Positions 25,552 through 37,215 are shown, counted from the first letter of the stretch. The stretch: 64,000 bases of DNA from Chaenocephalus aceratus (GCA_023974075.1 CM043799.1:4275428-4339427), one strand, 5' to 3'. Notes: generated by a model from the letters alone, not told the origin. Made by a program: numbers and translations.

Positions 25552-26022
25552 ATCATATGAAGAAACATCTTCACCAACTTGAGGGAACACGTGCAACACT
25601 CCCGAACAGGCTCAATGTTGCTGCACAAAGTAAACATTGCAAATATAAAACGCTTAAGAAGTTGAAAGCACAACGAACATGGGGACACTAAAAAGTGACG
25701 CACACAGCTGGGACCGGAGTGCTTGGTGAAGCTCAGGATTATCAAGTTGGCCTGTTTCATAACTCTAAGTGTTCAGTCAGTATATTTAAAATCACTAAGT
25801 TAGCTGGTGGCTAGCTAGCAGAGTTGCAAGGTAAGATTCCGGAGACAGTTGTCCAGCTTTATAATCCTGAACGTCACCAAGCGCTCCGGTCCCAGCTGTG
25901 TGCGTCACTTTTTAGTGTCCCCATGTTCGTTGTGTTTTCAGCTTCTTGCAGCGTTGTGTTCTTTTAGTAAACGCTGCGCATGTGTTGTCAAGTTGGTGAA
26001 GACGTTTCTTCATTTGCATGTG
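25552..26022. repeat. Inverted repeat (foldback), about 190-bp arms
   Basis: The left arm 25552-25748 and right arm 25851-26022 are inverted copies; for example AAAAAGTGACGCACACAGCT is found reversed in the right arm. About 100 bp of unique spacer lies between. Divergence is greatest at the outer ends. It could be a foldback transposon remnant or an inverted duplication; no target duplication was found. Confidence 0.75.
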
Positions 26023-26145
26023 TTTTGGAACATTTTTAATAATAAATATATACATTATTATATTCATCTGTTTATATAGATTTTAACAAGGAGAGACGAA
26101 GAGGAGATGTCTATGACGTGACCTGTAAACGTGTGTGAAGCAGTA

Positions 26146-26149
<4 letters not shown>

Positions 26150-26198
<49 letters not shown>

Positions 26199-26235
26199 AC
26201 ACACACACCACACGCACACACCACACACACACAGT
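26150..26235. repeat. (CA)n microsatellite
   Basis: CA run with CACC and CGCA interruptions. Confidence 0.95.
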
Positions 26236-26735
26236 AGCAGCACACGGAGGCTTACTTAGTGACCCTCCACTGACATGATGTTTAGAGGTCACTTACACAC
26301 ACTGTACCAGCTGTTTACATCACTTCACATACACCCAAACACTGAGCAGCCAAGAAGAAACATCTGCCAGCCCAGCCTCAATGCCACGTGTTTTTAACGG
26401 TACAACTTTTATTTAAATACAGGATAAGAAATGGTTAAATCATCCATAGTTACATCAAAGAGACAATAATGATATACCAGTTTTTAGCAGTGGCAAGCAC
26501 ACATTAATACCATTTTTTATTTAATTTGAACACGTTTTAATAAACAAAAGTAAAAAGAGGAAGTGAATCAAGTTGGAGTAGCTGCAGGACGACAGTAAGT
26601 AGTTAATTTACTACTATATAAGTATATATTGCACAGTGTTATCTTACAACATGTCGTTACACGTATAGTGAACAAAGAGAAAGCAGCCAGTAGTTGCATT
26701 TTAACATATTGCACAACCACAATGTCATGTGTGTT

Positions 26736-26738
<3 letters not shown>
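26236..26738. other. Intergenic, no gene seen
   Basis: AT-rich, with no supported feature. Confidence 0.45.

Positions 26739-26779
<41 letters not shown>
26739..26779. repeat. (GT)n microsatellite
   Basis: Uninterrupted GT run. Confidence 0.95.
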
Positions 26780-26780
<1 letters not shown>

Positions 26781-27750
26781 TGGTCTACCAGTGTTGCTTA
26801 TACAGTCTGCAGGAAGGAAGGACCTTCATGAACAACCAATCTCTCTCAGTCTGGGTTCAGACGTAGTGTTTCATACATGTACTCAACTGTAGTGGGCTGT
26901 ATGAGGAGACACGTTCACTGCATCAGCTGCAAGAGGTCAAAGGTCACAGGGCAGGAGGCAGTGGATGAAAAGGTCAGTCAGGACGCTGACATATGACATC
27001 ACAGAGATACACTGTATACTACCAGCTGCTACCTGTTTACTGATGTTCCTACTTCTGTGTGCAAGACACCCTCTTCTCTCACTGCCACACTGACGCTGAA
27101 TCATTTACAGCCATCAGTGGATTCAGGTGCAGGTTCAGTGGCCCCCCCTGGTGTTCAGAGGGAGAAACGTTGACATTGAAATTCATAATGAAGACTGAAT
27201 GGTTTTGCAACATTATGTAATGTATTTTGTCTGGTTGGTAATTATCATTTTGGGTGTCACTTATGTATTATACTGTATAACCACCGTGATAAGACAAACT
27301 GATGAAATGAAGGAAGGGAAGATAAGGACCACATAATGAAGTTGGATAAAGGAAGTCGTAGAAATTCAGGCAATTAGATTATAGATGGTCCCATACAACT
27401 TCACTACATTTACAAAGGATGTTCATTAGAACAGGAATCCTAGTCCTCACATGTGGTAAAGCTGCATGCCTTAAGAACATTTTAAGTTTGGAGCCATGAG
27501 CTGATGCAGGCAACCACACAGTAAGGATAGATTTGATTTTTTAAAACACACAAAAAAGTCAACACTTCTCAGACTCAAACGTTCTGTATTTATTGCAGGG
27601 CACATTACATGTAGACCACAGCGATCACGGGTCCACCCCCTCTGTATTAGGTTGTTCCCATTTAACACCAAATGTGGGATCCATTACATTGAGCCCATTT
27701 GTTACCAGCATACTCCTTTTAATCAAGAGATGGAGGAGTATGTATTTTCG
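26780..27750. other. Intergenic, no gene seen
   Basis: No exon or repeat recognised. Confidence 0.45.
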
Positions 27751-27754
27751 CTAT

Positions 27755-27885
27755 TTAGATGACGATTTTATCCAAATCGTCTTGGATACATTTCAATGCC
27801 GGCGCAGAGAGCAATGTGGGGTTAAGTATCCTGTGCACATTGCCTGGGGATTGGTCCACTGACACTCCGATTGTAAGACGCCCAT
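27755..27885. repeat. SINE-like tail fragment
   Basis: GCAATGTGGGGTTAAGTATC, then GGGGATTGGTCCACTGACAC and ATTGTAAGACGCCCA, follow the layout of a common teleost SINE-type repeat. The copy is diverged. Confidence 0.45.
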
Positions 27886-28044
27886 TGACCCCCGAGACAT
27901 ATCCACACTGTGAAAGTATACGAGTACATGTCGACTGAAAGTCACTAGCCTAAAACACAAAAACAACAAAAATACTTTACTACACAGTTTACCCAAGCTG
28001 TTCCTAAAACTAGATTCATTCTTCATAAAAGGGATTAAAGAAAG

Positions 28045-28115
28045 AAAGAAATACTTGTATTGTTGTTCTTTATTAGGATCCCCATTAGCACTAGCATGAG
28101 CATTAGCTCCTGGGA
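28045..28115. repeat. Dispersed repeat end (GGATCCCCATTAGC type)
   Basis: TTCTTTATTAGGATCCCCAT followed by GCATTAGCTCC is a recurrent phrase at the tails of teleost repeats. Too short to classify. Confidence 0.45.
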
Positions 28116-28174
28116 TCGTCACACACAGTCAAACATAATATGAAGGGAAAACTAAAATGATCATCCTATTTTGA

Positions 28175-28550
28175 AGCCATGGTTCCAGAAGCAGTTCCGG
28201 CCCGAGCAGCCATGGTCCCAGACCCAGTTCTGGCCCCAGCGGCCATGGTTCCGGCCCTGGTTCCGGCCCCAGCAGCCATGGTTCCGGCCCCAGCAGCCAT
28301 GGTTCCAGACCCAGTTCTGGCCCCAGCAGCCATGGTCCCGGCCCCGGTTCTGGCCCCAGCAGCCATGGTCCCGGCCCCAGTTCTGGCCCCAGCAGCCATG
28401 GTCCCGGCCCCGGTTCTAGCCCCAGCAGCCATGGTCCCGGCCCCAGTTCTGGCCCCAGCAGCCATGGTCCCGGCCCCAGTTCAGGCCCGCCATGGTCCGC
28501 CAGCGGCCATGGTTCCAGACCCAGCTCTGGCCCCAGCTGCCATAGTCTCT
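28175..28550 (+). repeat. 33-bp minisatellite, about 11 units
   Basis: Units of about CCAGCAGCCATGGTCCCGGC plus CCCAGTTCTGGC encode MVPAPVLAPAA when read on the plus strand. One unit is shortened to 21 bp, and three successive units near 28330-28440 are almost identical. The array lies at the left edge of the retrotransposon tail. Confidence 0.9.
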
Positions 28551-28556
28551 TCTTGA

Positions 28557-29035
28557 GTCCCTTCTCTAGTCCCTTCTCTGGTCCCCTCTCTAGTCTCTTC
28601 TCGAGTCCCCTCTCTAGTCCCTCCTCTAGTCCCTTCCCAAGTCCCTCCTCTAGTCCCTTCTCAATTCCCTACTCAATTCCTTTCTCAAGTCCTTTCTCAA
28701 GTCCTCCTCTAGTCACTTCCTAGTCCCTTCTCAAGTCCCCTCTCAAGTCCCCTCTCCAGTCCCCTCTCCAGTCCCCTCTCAAGTCTCCTCTCGAGTTCCC
28801 TCTCGAGTTCCCTCTCAAGTCATCTCTCGAGTTCCCTCTAAAGTCACCTCTCGAGTTCCCTCTCAAGTCCCCTCTCAAGTCATCTCTCGAGTTCCCTCTC
28901 AAGTCACCTCTCAAGTCACCTCTCAAGTCCTCTCTCAAGCCCTCTCTCGAGTCCCCTCTCGAGTCCCCTCTCGAGTTCCCTCTCCAGTCCCTACTCAAGT
29001 TCCTACTCAAGTCCCAACTCAAGTCCCTACTGAAG
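28557..29035 (+). repeat. 15-bp Ser/Pro-type minisatellite
   Basis: About 30 degenerate copies of a unit near AGTCCCCTCTCAAGT. On the plus strand it reads as Ser/Pro/Phe-rich; the minus ORF of RGDLRGD type is its shadow. Confidence 0.9.
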
Positions 29036-30010
29036 TGCCGTTGGAGGTTCCGCTGGGGGTCCTGCCAACTCCATGTCCTGTCCCGTTGGGGGTCCGCAGA
29101 CTACTCTTCTGCCGGGGGTCCTGCCAACCCAATGTCCTGTCCCGTTGGGGGTCCCGCCGACTGCTCCTCTGCCGGGGGTCCTGCCAACCCTGTGCCGTTG
29201 GAGGCCCCGCCGACTACTCTTCTGCCGGGGGTCCTGCCAACCCTATGTCCCGTGCCGTTGGAGGTCCTGCCGGGGGTCCTGCCAATCCTGTGTCCTGTCC
29301 CGTTGGGGGTCCCGCCGACTACTCTCCTGCCGGGGGTCCTGCCAACCCTATGTCCTGTCCCGTTGGGGGTCCCGCCGACTACTATCCTGCCGGGGGTCCT
29401 GTCAACCCTATGTCCTGTCCCGTTGGAGATCCCGCCGACTACTCTCCTGCCGGGGGTCCTGCCAACTCCATGTCCTGTCCCGTTGGGGGTCCCGCCGACT
29501 ACTACCCTGCCGGTGGTCCTGCCAACCCTGTGTCCTGTCACGTTGGGGGTCCCGCCGACTACTCTCCTGCTGGGGGTCCTGCCAATCCTATGTCCTGTTC
29601 CGTTGGAGGTTCCGCTGGGGGTCCTGCCAGCTCCATGTCCAGTCCCGTTGGAGGTCCCGCCGACTACTCTCCTGCCGGGGGTCCTGACAATCCCATGTCC
29701 TGTCCCTTTGGGGGTCCCGCCGACTACTCTTCTGCCGAGGGTCCTGCCAACCCCATGTCCTGTCCCGTTGGGGGTCCCGCCGAATACTCTTCTGCTGGGG
29801 GTCTTGACAACCCTATGTCCTGTGCCATTTGAGGTTCTGCTGGGGGTCCTGCCAGCTCCATGTCCAGTCCCGTTGGAGGTCCCGCCGATTACTCTCCTGC
29901 CGGGGGTCCTGCCAATCCTATGTCCTGTTCCTCTGGGGGTCCCGTCGACAACTCTTCTGCCGGGGGTCCTGCCAACCCTTTGTCCTGTTCCGTTGGAGGC
30001 CCCGCCATCA
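29036..30010 (+). repeat. 60-bp minisatellite, about 16 units
   Basis: The unit is GTCCCGTTGGGGGTCCCGCC + GACTACTCTCCTGCCGGGGG + TCCTGCCAACCCTATGTCCT. Two places (near 29266 and 29620) have shortened units. In frame 2 it encodes PVPLGVPPTTLLPGVLPTLC. All three plus frames and one minus frame stay largely open because 60 is divisible by three. Confidence 0.93.
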
Positions 30011-30565
30011 CCTGTCTCGCCGGGGGTCTTGCCAACTCCTGGTCCTCTTCCGTGGGGGATCCTGCCGAAGCCTGTCCCACCGGCTCCGGTTCCTGTTCGG
30101 CCGACACCGGGTCCTGCCCGGCCTCCGGAGCTGTCTGGTCTTCGCCCTCGAGCCCGGCCCCCTGTGAGCCGCCCCTGTGAGCCCGCCCTGAGAGCCGCGG
30201 TCTTCACCCTCGAGCCCGGCCCCCTGAGAGCTGCGGTCTTCGCCCTCGGGCCCGGCCCCCTGAGTGCCGCGGTCTTCGACCTCATGCTCGGCCCCCTGAG
30301 TTCGCCCGCTGTGGCCTTCGCCCCACCATGGACTCTGCCTTGCCCCCGGGCCAGCCGCCCGAGACCCCCACCTTGGACTCTGCCTTGCCCCCGGGCCGTC
30401 TGCCCGAGTCCCCCTTCTCGGCTTCTGCCTTGCCCCCGGGCCGTCCGCCCGAGATCCCTTCCGGGTCCTCCGCTGTGCTCCTGGGCTGTCAGTGCAAAAT
30501 CCCGTCCTCTGGACCCCCTCCACCCACCCTGCTTGAGGTTTTGGACTTTTGTGGGTTTTTTTTAG
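29132..30565 (+). pseudogene. Proline-rich C-terminal ORF of a gypsy-type retrotransposon (partial)
   Basis: A 477-codon plus-strand frame starts in the 60-bp array with about 20-residue units (VPLGVPPTTLLPGVLPT). It continues into a non-tandem Pro/Ala/Arg-rich part. Teleost gypsy elements often end their pol ORF with such a proline-rich tail just before the polypurine tract. Here the frame that reaches the tract (30328-30600) is different, so a frameshift lies between. No protease, RT, RNase H or integrase domain remains in the window. It could be a chance frame of the minisatellite, but the placement next to PPT and LTR supports an element origin. Confidence 0.45.
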
Positions 30566-30587
30566 GGACGTCTGGAATCCGTCCCTT

Positions 30588-30600
30588 GAGGGGGGGGTTC
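30588..30600 (+). other. Polypurine tract of the LTR retrotransposon
   Basis: GAGGGGGGGG at 30588-30597 lies three bases before the LTR start TGTCAGG, as expected for plus-strand priming. Confidence 0.7.
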
Positions 30601-32042
30601 TGTCAGGATTCTCATGTTATGTCACGGTCAGGGTTGGATTGTAACGGAACACATGTAACGGCGTTACGTAATCAGAATACAAAAATCAAGTAACTGTATT
30701 CAGCTCACGTTACATTTGAAAAACGAGTAATCTGATTACAGTTACTTTCGTAAACCTGAAGTTAATACATTTTGGATTACTTATTGGAATTATTGCTGGA
30801 AAGATTTCCTCACAACATTTAATATTCATTACTAAAGGTACAGCCGAATCATCACAGCGCACAAAACCTATTACCGCCGCAGATGGACCAAAAATCGCGG
30901 GTCCGCTCGCTCAGTGAAACAATAACAACGAAACATGGAGGAACAAAAGTCTGCGTTTAAATCGCGCGTGTGTGTGTGTGTGTGTGTGTATAGGTGTGTG
31001 TGGTTAAAACACATCAGCCTGCGGTCGCTCTTTAGCCTTACTAATGATTATTTCTGAAGGTATACACAGTGAAGGCGGTGCGAGCTCGTCTTCTCAGAGG
31101 CTGAGTTAACCCTCCCGCTGCCTCCTGGCGCTGCAGAGATGTCATGAAGTGAAGGAGGTGTTCCTTCTATAAAACAGCTGCGGGCAGCAGATACTGTGAG
31201 TGTCACGGACATGAATACATAGATCAAGGCAGACTGGTGCACACTCTCCTGTTTTGCCAATCCGGGGCTTAAAAAAATATAGCTCTACACCCCTGGCCGA
31301 AATGTCCTTAAAATGAAGTCCGAGTTCGACATTTTAATTCATGTCCTGCCAACACTGGCAGGACAGAAGGCGACACGCCCGTTCTAAGCCGTGTCCCTCA
31401 CTCCTCACATCCCAAGCTGCATCCCCAAAAAGTGTATTATGTTGTTACATCGTTTCAGATGTTATGTTTCAGTTAATACGCCATTAAAACAGTAAAAACA
31501 CGTTCAGTTTCTTTTTGCTTTTTGTGTCTCCTGTTCACCAAAACATACCCATCTGTGATGGAAAAAGAAAGTAATCTGATTACGTTACTTTATTAAGACA
31601 CGTAACTGTAACTGTATTTGGATTACTTTCAGAGCCATGTAATCAGTAATCAGTAACTGATTACATTTACAAAGTAACCCTCCCAACCCTGGTCACGGTT
31701 GTAGTTTTGTATGTCTGGTTATGGGTGTTTTCCTCCTTGTATATTGTCTGGTCCTTCTTCCTGTGTTTTTGCCCTGTCGTTAGTTTCCCTGGTTTGTCTG
31801 ATTGTGTTCACCTGTCGCCCTTGTGTTTTCTCCTCCCCTGCCCGGTTGTTTCTCGTCTTGTGATTACCCCTCCCTGTATTTAGTCTTGTCTCTTCCTGTG
31901 TTCAGTTTTGGTTCGTCTTTTGTTTGTGACTGAGTTCACCGGTGAGTGTTCTGTTTTGTCCAAGTTATTATGTTATCCTTGAAATAAAGGCAATATCAGT
32001 GTAATCTGCATCTGGGTACTGCTTGCTTCACCCACCGTAACA
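30601..32042 (+). mobile_element. 3' LTR of a gypsy-type element, split by hAT
   Basis: It starts TGTCAGGATTC after a polypurine tract and ends CACCCACCGTAACA. It carries a polyadenylation signal AATAAA near 31983 and T/C-rich U3-like sequence. After removing the hAT element and one target duplication the LTR is 371 bp. The matching 5' LTR and primer binding site are not in the window. I see no 5-bp flank to compare. Confidence 0.75.
30629..31691. mobile_element. hAT element, 1063 bp, inside the LTR
   Basis: Ends CAGGGTTGG/CCAACCCTG are flanked by perfect 8-bp duplications GTCACGGT (30621-30628, 31692-31699). Subterminal regions are full of TAACG/CGTTA and GTAATC words. The middle (31060-31215) is related to the outer element at 7609-9846. 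No intact ORF. Confidence 0.93.
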
Positions 32043-32110
32043 CCGGCATCACCACCGTAACCATAGCAACGTAAGTAGCGTAAAGATTGCAGCACCGCCA
32101 CCAGAGATGG

Positions 32111-32830
32111 GGTCGTTACTAAAAAAAAGTAATATATTACACTACTTCGTTACTCTCTACATAAAGTTACTCGTTACTTTACTCGTTACTTTTACTCGTT
32201 ACTTTACTCGCGGGGCCGGCCCGCCCCTCCCTGCAGGCAGATCACGCAGACTGCTAAAGTTTCAAATGTTCTCTTTAGTTCAGTTTCCATTGTGGCATAA
32301 GACTGATCCAGATCCTGAATGTTTTCCTATCTGACCGTGGCTGTCCTCTGTCTCCTGCTATCTGACCATGGCTGTCCTCTGTCTCCTGCTATCTGTATAT
32401 TGTGCGCAGTCCTAGCTCACGCTGTTACGTCGGCGTGTTCTCCTGCGTGTTGCCCATGTGTTGCACTGGAACCAGACACCGCAAAGACTTCAGCCGAGCA
32501 CGTACGAACTGCGCATGCGTGAGTGGCAATAACTCTCCTTACCAGCAGGTGGCGGTAGTGTGTATTCGTCATTCAAAACAGGCAACAACCGTAAAACAGA
32601 GAAGAAGAACAGACTACGTGATAGAAACAAACAACAAATAGCTGTGCGTTAGCTTCAACTTAGCATGTGTTCTTTGCAGGTGTTTGTTGAGGTTTGATTA
32701 TGACTGATTTTAGTAAGTAACGAAGTAACGCTGTGTCGGGGCAATGTTAGTAACTGTAGTGTGATTACTGAATTATAAAAGTAGCACATTACACTACTCC
32801 GTTACCGACAAAAGTAATATTATTATATTA
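32111..32830. mobile_element. TAACG-rich hAT-like element, right end lost
   Basis: CAGAGATGGGGTCGTTACTA opens the element, with repeated ACTCGTTACTTT words. The far side carries AGTAACGAAGTAACG and CATTACACTACTCCGTTAC before running into a TTATA repeat. No closing terminus or duplication is visible, so the right end appears lost or replaced. Confidence 0.6.
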
Positions 32831-33265
32831 TATTATATATTATACACTGAACTCTGGCCGCCACGTACAGATGGCAACACCCAGAAATATTCACAAATAT
32901 TAAACAAATATTCAGAAACTGTAATGAACAATGACTATAATTTATTTCAAGAACTTTTATTTACAGAAACTCAACATCTCTAATCTGTTTGACACAAATA
33001 TGCACGATTGTTTTGGGCTCCCCCTATTTATCTCAAAGTCGGCCCTTTAGGGAGCCTACATTATTAGTAATTACATTATTAGTAATTACATGGTTAACAT
33101 AATTTGCATTTAGTACAGCTCATTTTCAGAGTGTGGTGAGAATTGTCTGTGTGTTTCTGATAAGGAATGGTTGGTTTATTGTTTTGAAAAATGTAGTGTT
33201 ATCTAGCAGTATGTAGTGTCTAACTCCGACCAGCAGAGGGCGCGTTCGCTACACTGTGTTGGGGA

Positions 33266-34317
33266 CAGTGTTGGGGACTAACGTGTTACAAAGTAACGCG
33301 TTACTGTAACGCCGTTATTTTTGGCAGTAACTAGTACTCTAACGCATTACTTTTTAAATTCAGTAACTCAGTTACCGTTACTACATGGTGCGTTACTCCG
33401 TTACTGCGTTCGTTTTTTTATATAGTCAACAGCCAGGTGGAACAGAGATGAGAACTGTAGCCTACTTAAGTACAGTAGCCTACTTGAGTAAATGTACTTA
33501 AATACTTCCTGTGTCACATGCGGAGACGGGCTGTGGGCGTGTTTGTGTTGTTTACTAACCAGACCTGTCATGGCGGCGGCGGAGCTCAAGTCTAGTTTCT
33601 CCACCTGGAGATATTCTCACTATTTCACTTTTGTGGAGCACAAAGAAAATAACGTTTTAGTTAATGTAAGTTGTGTCCTGGCGGGTCAAAGAGCCTATCT
33701 ACTGCCCAAACCAGTCATTCAAATCTCTTAAAACATCTGCAAAAAAAAACATGCTGGGACGAAGCTAGTAGCTAAGACCACAGAGACTCAGCCGACGCCA
33801 CTCCACCTCCACCTGCACCTAAGCAACAGCGGCTGGATTTTAACCAAGGGACTGCTAGCCAGGGAAAAGTCGATAGAGCCATTGCACGGTATGTTGTAGA
33901 ACACATGCAGGCTATTGCTACAGTGGAGTCACCCGCTTTCAGGGAGCTAGTTAGCATGATAGCATGTCCGGGCGGCACACGGCATATGAAACGGAAAACT
34001 TTTTCCAACTACCTGGAGAAAGAATATACAAAAATGTAAAAGCCAGCTGATATCGATGCTATCCAGATTGCATATAATGCATGTCAAGTTGATCAACAGA
34101 TGGTATTGTTCTCCAATGCAAAACAGTACTGAAATGGAAGGCTATAAGGGCATTAATATAATGGGAGCCCTTTGTAAGTAACTAAAACGTTACTTTTCAC
34201 AGTAACGCATTACTTTTGGTTGGTGTACGTAATCAGTAAAGTAACTGAGTTACTTTGTAAATGAAATAACTAGTAATGGTAACTAGTTACTGGTTTTCAG
34301 TAACTAGCACAACACTG
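33266..34317. mobile_element. hAT element, 1052 bp, with decayed transposase
   Basis: Ends CAGTGTTG/CAACACTG are flanked by perfect 8-bp duplications GTTGGGGA (33258-33265, 34318-34325). Subterminal regions are TAACG-rich. It retains two transposase-derived fragments on the plus strand (see 33570-34038). Confidence 0.93.
33570..34038 (+). pseudogene. hAT transposase N-terminal remnants
   Basis: The first fragment (ATG 33571) reads MAAAELKSSFSTWRYSHYFT followed by FVEHKENNVLVNVSCVL, resembling a BED-finger start with a lost Cys/His pair. The second, near 33815-34038, reads RLDFNQGTASQGKVDRAIAR then VESPAFRELVSMI, resembling the segment after the BED finger in hAT transposases. Stops separate the two and the DDE domain is absent. 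The rest of the protein was deleted before or during MITE formation. Confidence 0.6.
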
Positions 34318-34329
34318 GTTGGGGACAAA

Positions 34330-36890
34330 GAGAAGTCTGGTGTGAATACGTTCAGACAGGGTCGGCATCATGGGGGGTCATTCGCGGGCCATGCCCCCCC
34401 AAATGAGTCACTGTGCCCCCCCAACGCAGGGTGGGCAAGCCTTGCCACTTTGCCGTTTTTTTTTAATCTATAAGTGAAAACGTTTCCACTAAAGGTTTTT
34501 TGTGTGAAATACATTCAGAAATAAGAATACAATATAAAACACAGCCTGAGGTGTGCTCACTGCTGCTCTCTGATTGGGTGTGTTGCTTGACCAATGACCC
34601 CCGACTTTTGTTTTGTTATCATTACGTGGTTGTGTGTTTAGATGAAAGCCGGTGGCAATCTGTTCATCTGTTACACTGATTATACAGTAAAGCCATCGAA
34701 AATAATATGATGTACAGTACAAGTAGCCTATACTTCTGGGTCTCTGTGTTTCATTCAAGCTCGGCTCTGTGTGTGTGTGGCACGATCGCATTTTGTGAGT
34801 GCGTGCGTAAGCGGACATTAAACTATTCAGCAAAACTATAAATAATATCTAAGTTATTGAGTTTTTAGCATAATACTTCAGAATCTTAAAATCCCTTAAC
34901 GTTTGTATGCAATTGTGCTAAATTCAACACTGGAATCAAGCAAATATTAATATGTTTGCATGACATTAGTTATTTATATTTTGATATCACTTAACTATAC
35001 GTTTAATACATTTAAGTCAAGCTAAGGTACATGTGATGGTAGCTAGTTAGTGCTCTTACCTGTGAGGCCTCCTCCAAACAGCATACTAACCAGACTGTAT
35101 CATTACAACTAAGTACCAGTTCTAGATCCCTGACTTTAGACAAACAATTCAAAAGCCAAAATGTATTTAAAGACCAATCTTTATTTGAATGTGCCTCTTA
35201 ACCTGGATATTAGTTATACAGTAATAGTATTGACAATCTAAAAAAACTGAGCAACTCAACAGTCAACTTTATGTTTCTTATTGTCTAAAGCATTTATTAT
35301 TTTCATTTTTCCCCTCTCATATTCAGTGTTGACGGATTGAGACAGCGTGGTGTCCAGAGGGCTGCAGAGACTTCAGGGGAGAAACCTCCGTGTGATGGAC
35401 GTCCTGTCTGTTGGTTTGGAGAGGACTGAGGGTCTTCCTCTGCGAGGAGGACCAGGCCTGATGGAGGAGCCCATGCTGGCCATAGCTGGCACCAACTGCA
35501 CAGGCCTAGTCTGTCACTTTATTTGACTAAATGTGTTTACTTATACATTTAAAAGGTTTACACCTTCTGTCCATATGTGCTTTTTATTTAAAACATGTTT
35601 GATTCACTTTTGGTTCACATTTCAATAAATTGTTTTTATTTGCACTCCTTTTGTCCATTATTTTACTGAAAATGTTAGATTACACATTCACATCTGACTG
35701 AAGATTGGCCCCCATTTATTTGTGACGTTGCAAACTCTGCGGTTCAAGGCACAGGTGATGTGAAGCTCATAAAGCGAGGCAAATAGAAATAATCAGCTGA
35801 TGGAGTGTAGATGTGGAAATAAGTGCATTCGATCAGTGACTGTTTTCACAATAAAAGTAGTTCTAGTGAATGTCCTGTACTGGTCTTAAAATCTCATAAC
35901 ATCAGCTTTTAATGTTCCTCTTGGATGTTCTTCTTGACCATCAGAGAAGGAAAAATCGTCGTCGTGTCTTTCAGGCATGTCCTTTCCTAACAAAATGACA
36001 GGAATCATAAACATATTATTGCAGAACAAGTGTGTTATTTATGAAAGCGGTGTGTTTGTGTGTTTAGGGGCTGTAGATATAATATTTTGTAATTGTAATG
36101 TTTTTTTTTTATTTCAACATAGCTACATTGACAATCAGATTATGAATGAACAGTATGAAGTTCATCAACATTGAAATATATGTTATTAATATCAAATATA
36201 TATCAATATAATATTTAACTGTTATCAAAACGTAGTGCAACTGTAGAAGCTTGCTCTGTTGTCTCAAGAAAAAAACCCACGTTTTCTACAGACAATATTG
36301 AGAGATAAATAGTAGCAGTTCTCACTGTGAAATATCTTTGCCTTCAATACATTAAATTAGAAAGCTGACAAAGTCATATTGCTAAATATCTAAAATGTAA
36401 CTTTTTGCATGGAAAAACCCCTCAACTTAACTGATGTGTAGGTGATCTAGTATTTAGTATTGTTTAATGGAATGTATATCAGTGTATTCAAGTCAATACT
36501 TCATTCATTTAAACCAATATCTTTTTTGATTCTTTGTACAGTATGAAAAATAGAGTCTTTGTACCTGAGCTGAAGTTCACTGCTGTGAGGAGTCCAGTTC
36601 TGTCTCTCACTCTCTGGTCCAGCCTGTCTGCATCACCTGGACACCTTAAACAAACAGATATATATATATGTAAAGTACCATGTGTACAAACAATATAACT
36701 GATTCTCTTCTGTTGAACATGTTGGATTGTGTATTGTCCGAGTCAGGGTCCTTTTTATTTTACTGTAACTTTGGAAGTTGTGTTACCAATGCTTACTGTT
36801 TATTTGATACCCATTTGGTAATGCAATTAATAAAAACAACAAGGTTTGGGTTCGTTCTTCAGATGACTGTGACGTTAACGTGTAAGCTCA
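34330..36890. other. Mostly unassigned; possible exon remnants
   Basis: Nothing is firmly callable. A minus-strand segment ends in donor CTCACAG|GTAAGAG near 35060. A plus-strand segment opens after acceptor-like CATATTCAG at 35325 and is followed by AATAAA near 35623. These could be exons of a lost gene or of a transposon. The rest is AT-rich. Confidence 0.35.
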
Positions 36891-36894
36891 ATAA

Positions 36895-37215
36895 TTTCAT
36901 TTCAAACCTTTATTTATACAGATAAATCCCATTGAGATCGTTGATCTCTTTTTCAAGGGAGACCTGCTCAAGTAGTTCCACATGAAACATAAAAACATAA
37001 ACAGAACAACAAAAGGACATCATACAGCATCATTTACATAATTATCCACATAAACATGTACCAATAGCTTCCGATTGACTAGCATCCAACCGAGCTTTAA
37101 AAACATTTAGTGGCACCAGATTGTTCAGTTTCCATTTAATTTGCAGACTATTCCAAGACAGAGGAGCTGCGCATCTGAAAGCTGTCTTCCCTAAGACAGT
37201 CCCTAATGAACTCCA
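36895..37215. repeat. Dispersed repeat, LINE 3'-tail-like
   Basis: CCTTTATTTATACAGATAAA TCCCATTGAGATC and CTTTTTCAAGGGAGACCTG are a well-known teleost repeat phrase. Likely minus orientation. The copy extends through the AACCGAGCTTTAAAAACATT block and is moderately diverged. Confidence 0.55.

Noticed and set aside
28720..29022. Minus ORF of RGDLRGDLRG repeats, resembling a cell-adhesion repeat protein
   Set aside because: It arises from the 15-bp CT-rich repeat. No start context, splice sites or signal peptide.
28175..30010. Tandem arrays considered as CRISPR
   Set aside because: There are no unique spacers between repeats, and the genome is eukaryotic.
29101..30285. 394-codon minus-strand ORF of GRTPGRRVVGGTPNGTGH type
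   Set aside because: It is the antisense shadow of the 60-bp minisatellite. The polypurine tract and LTR orientation support the plus strand.
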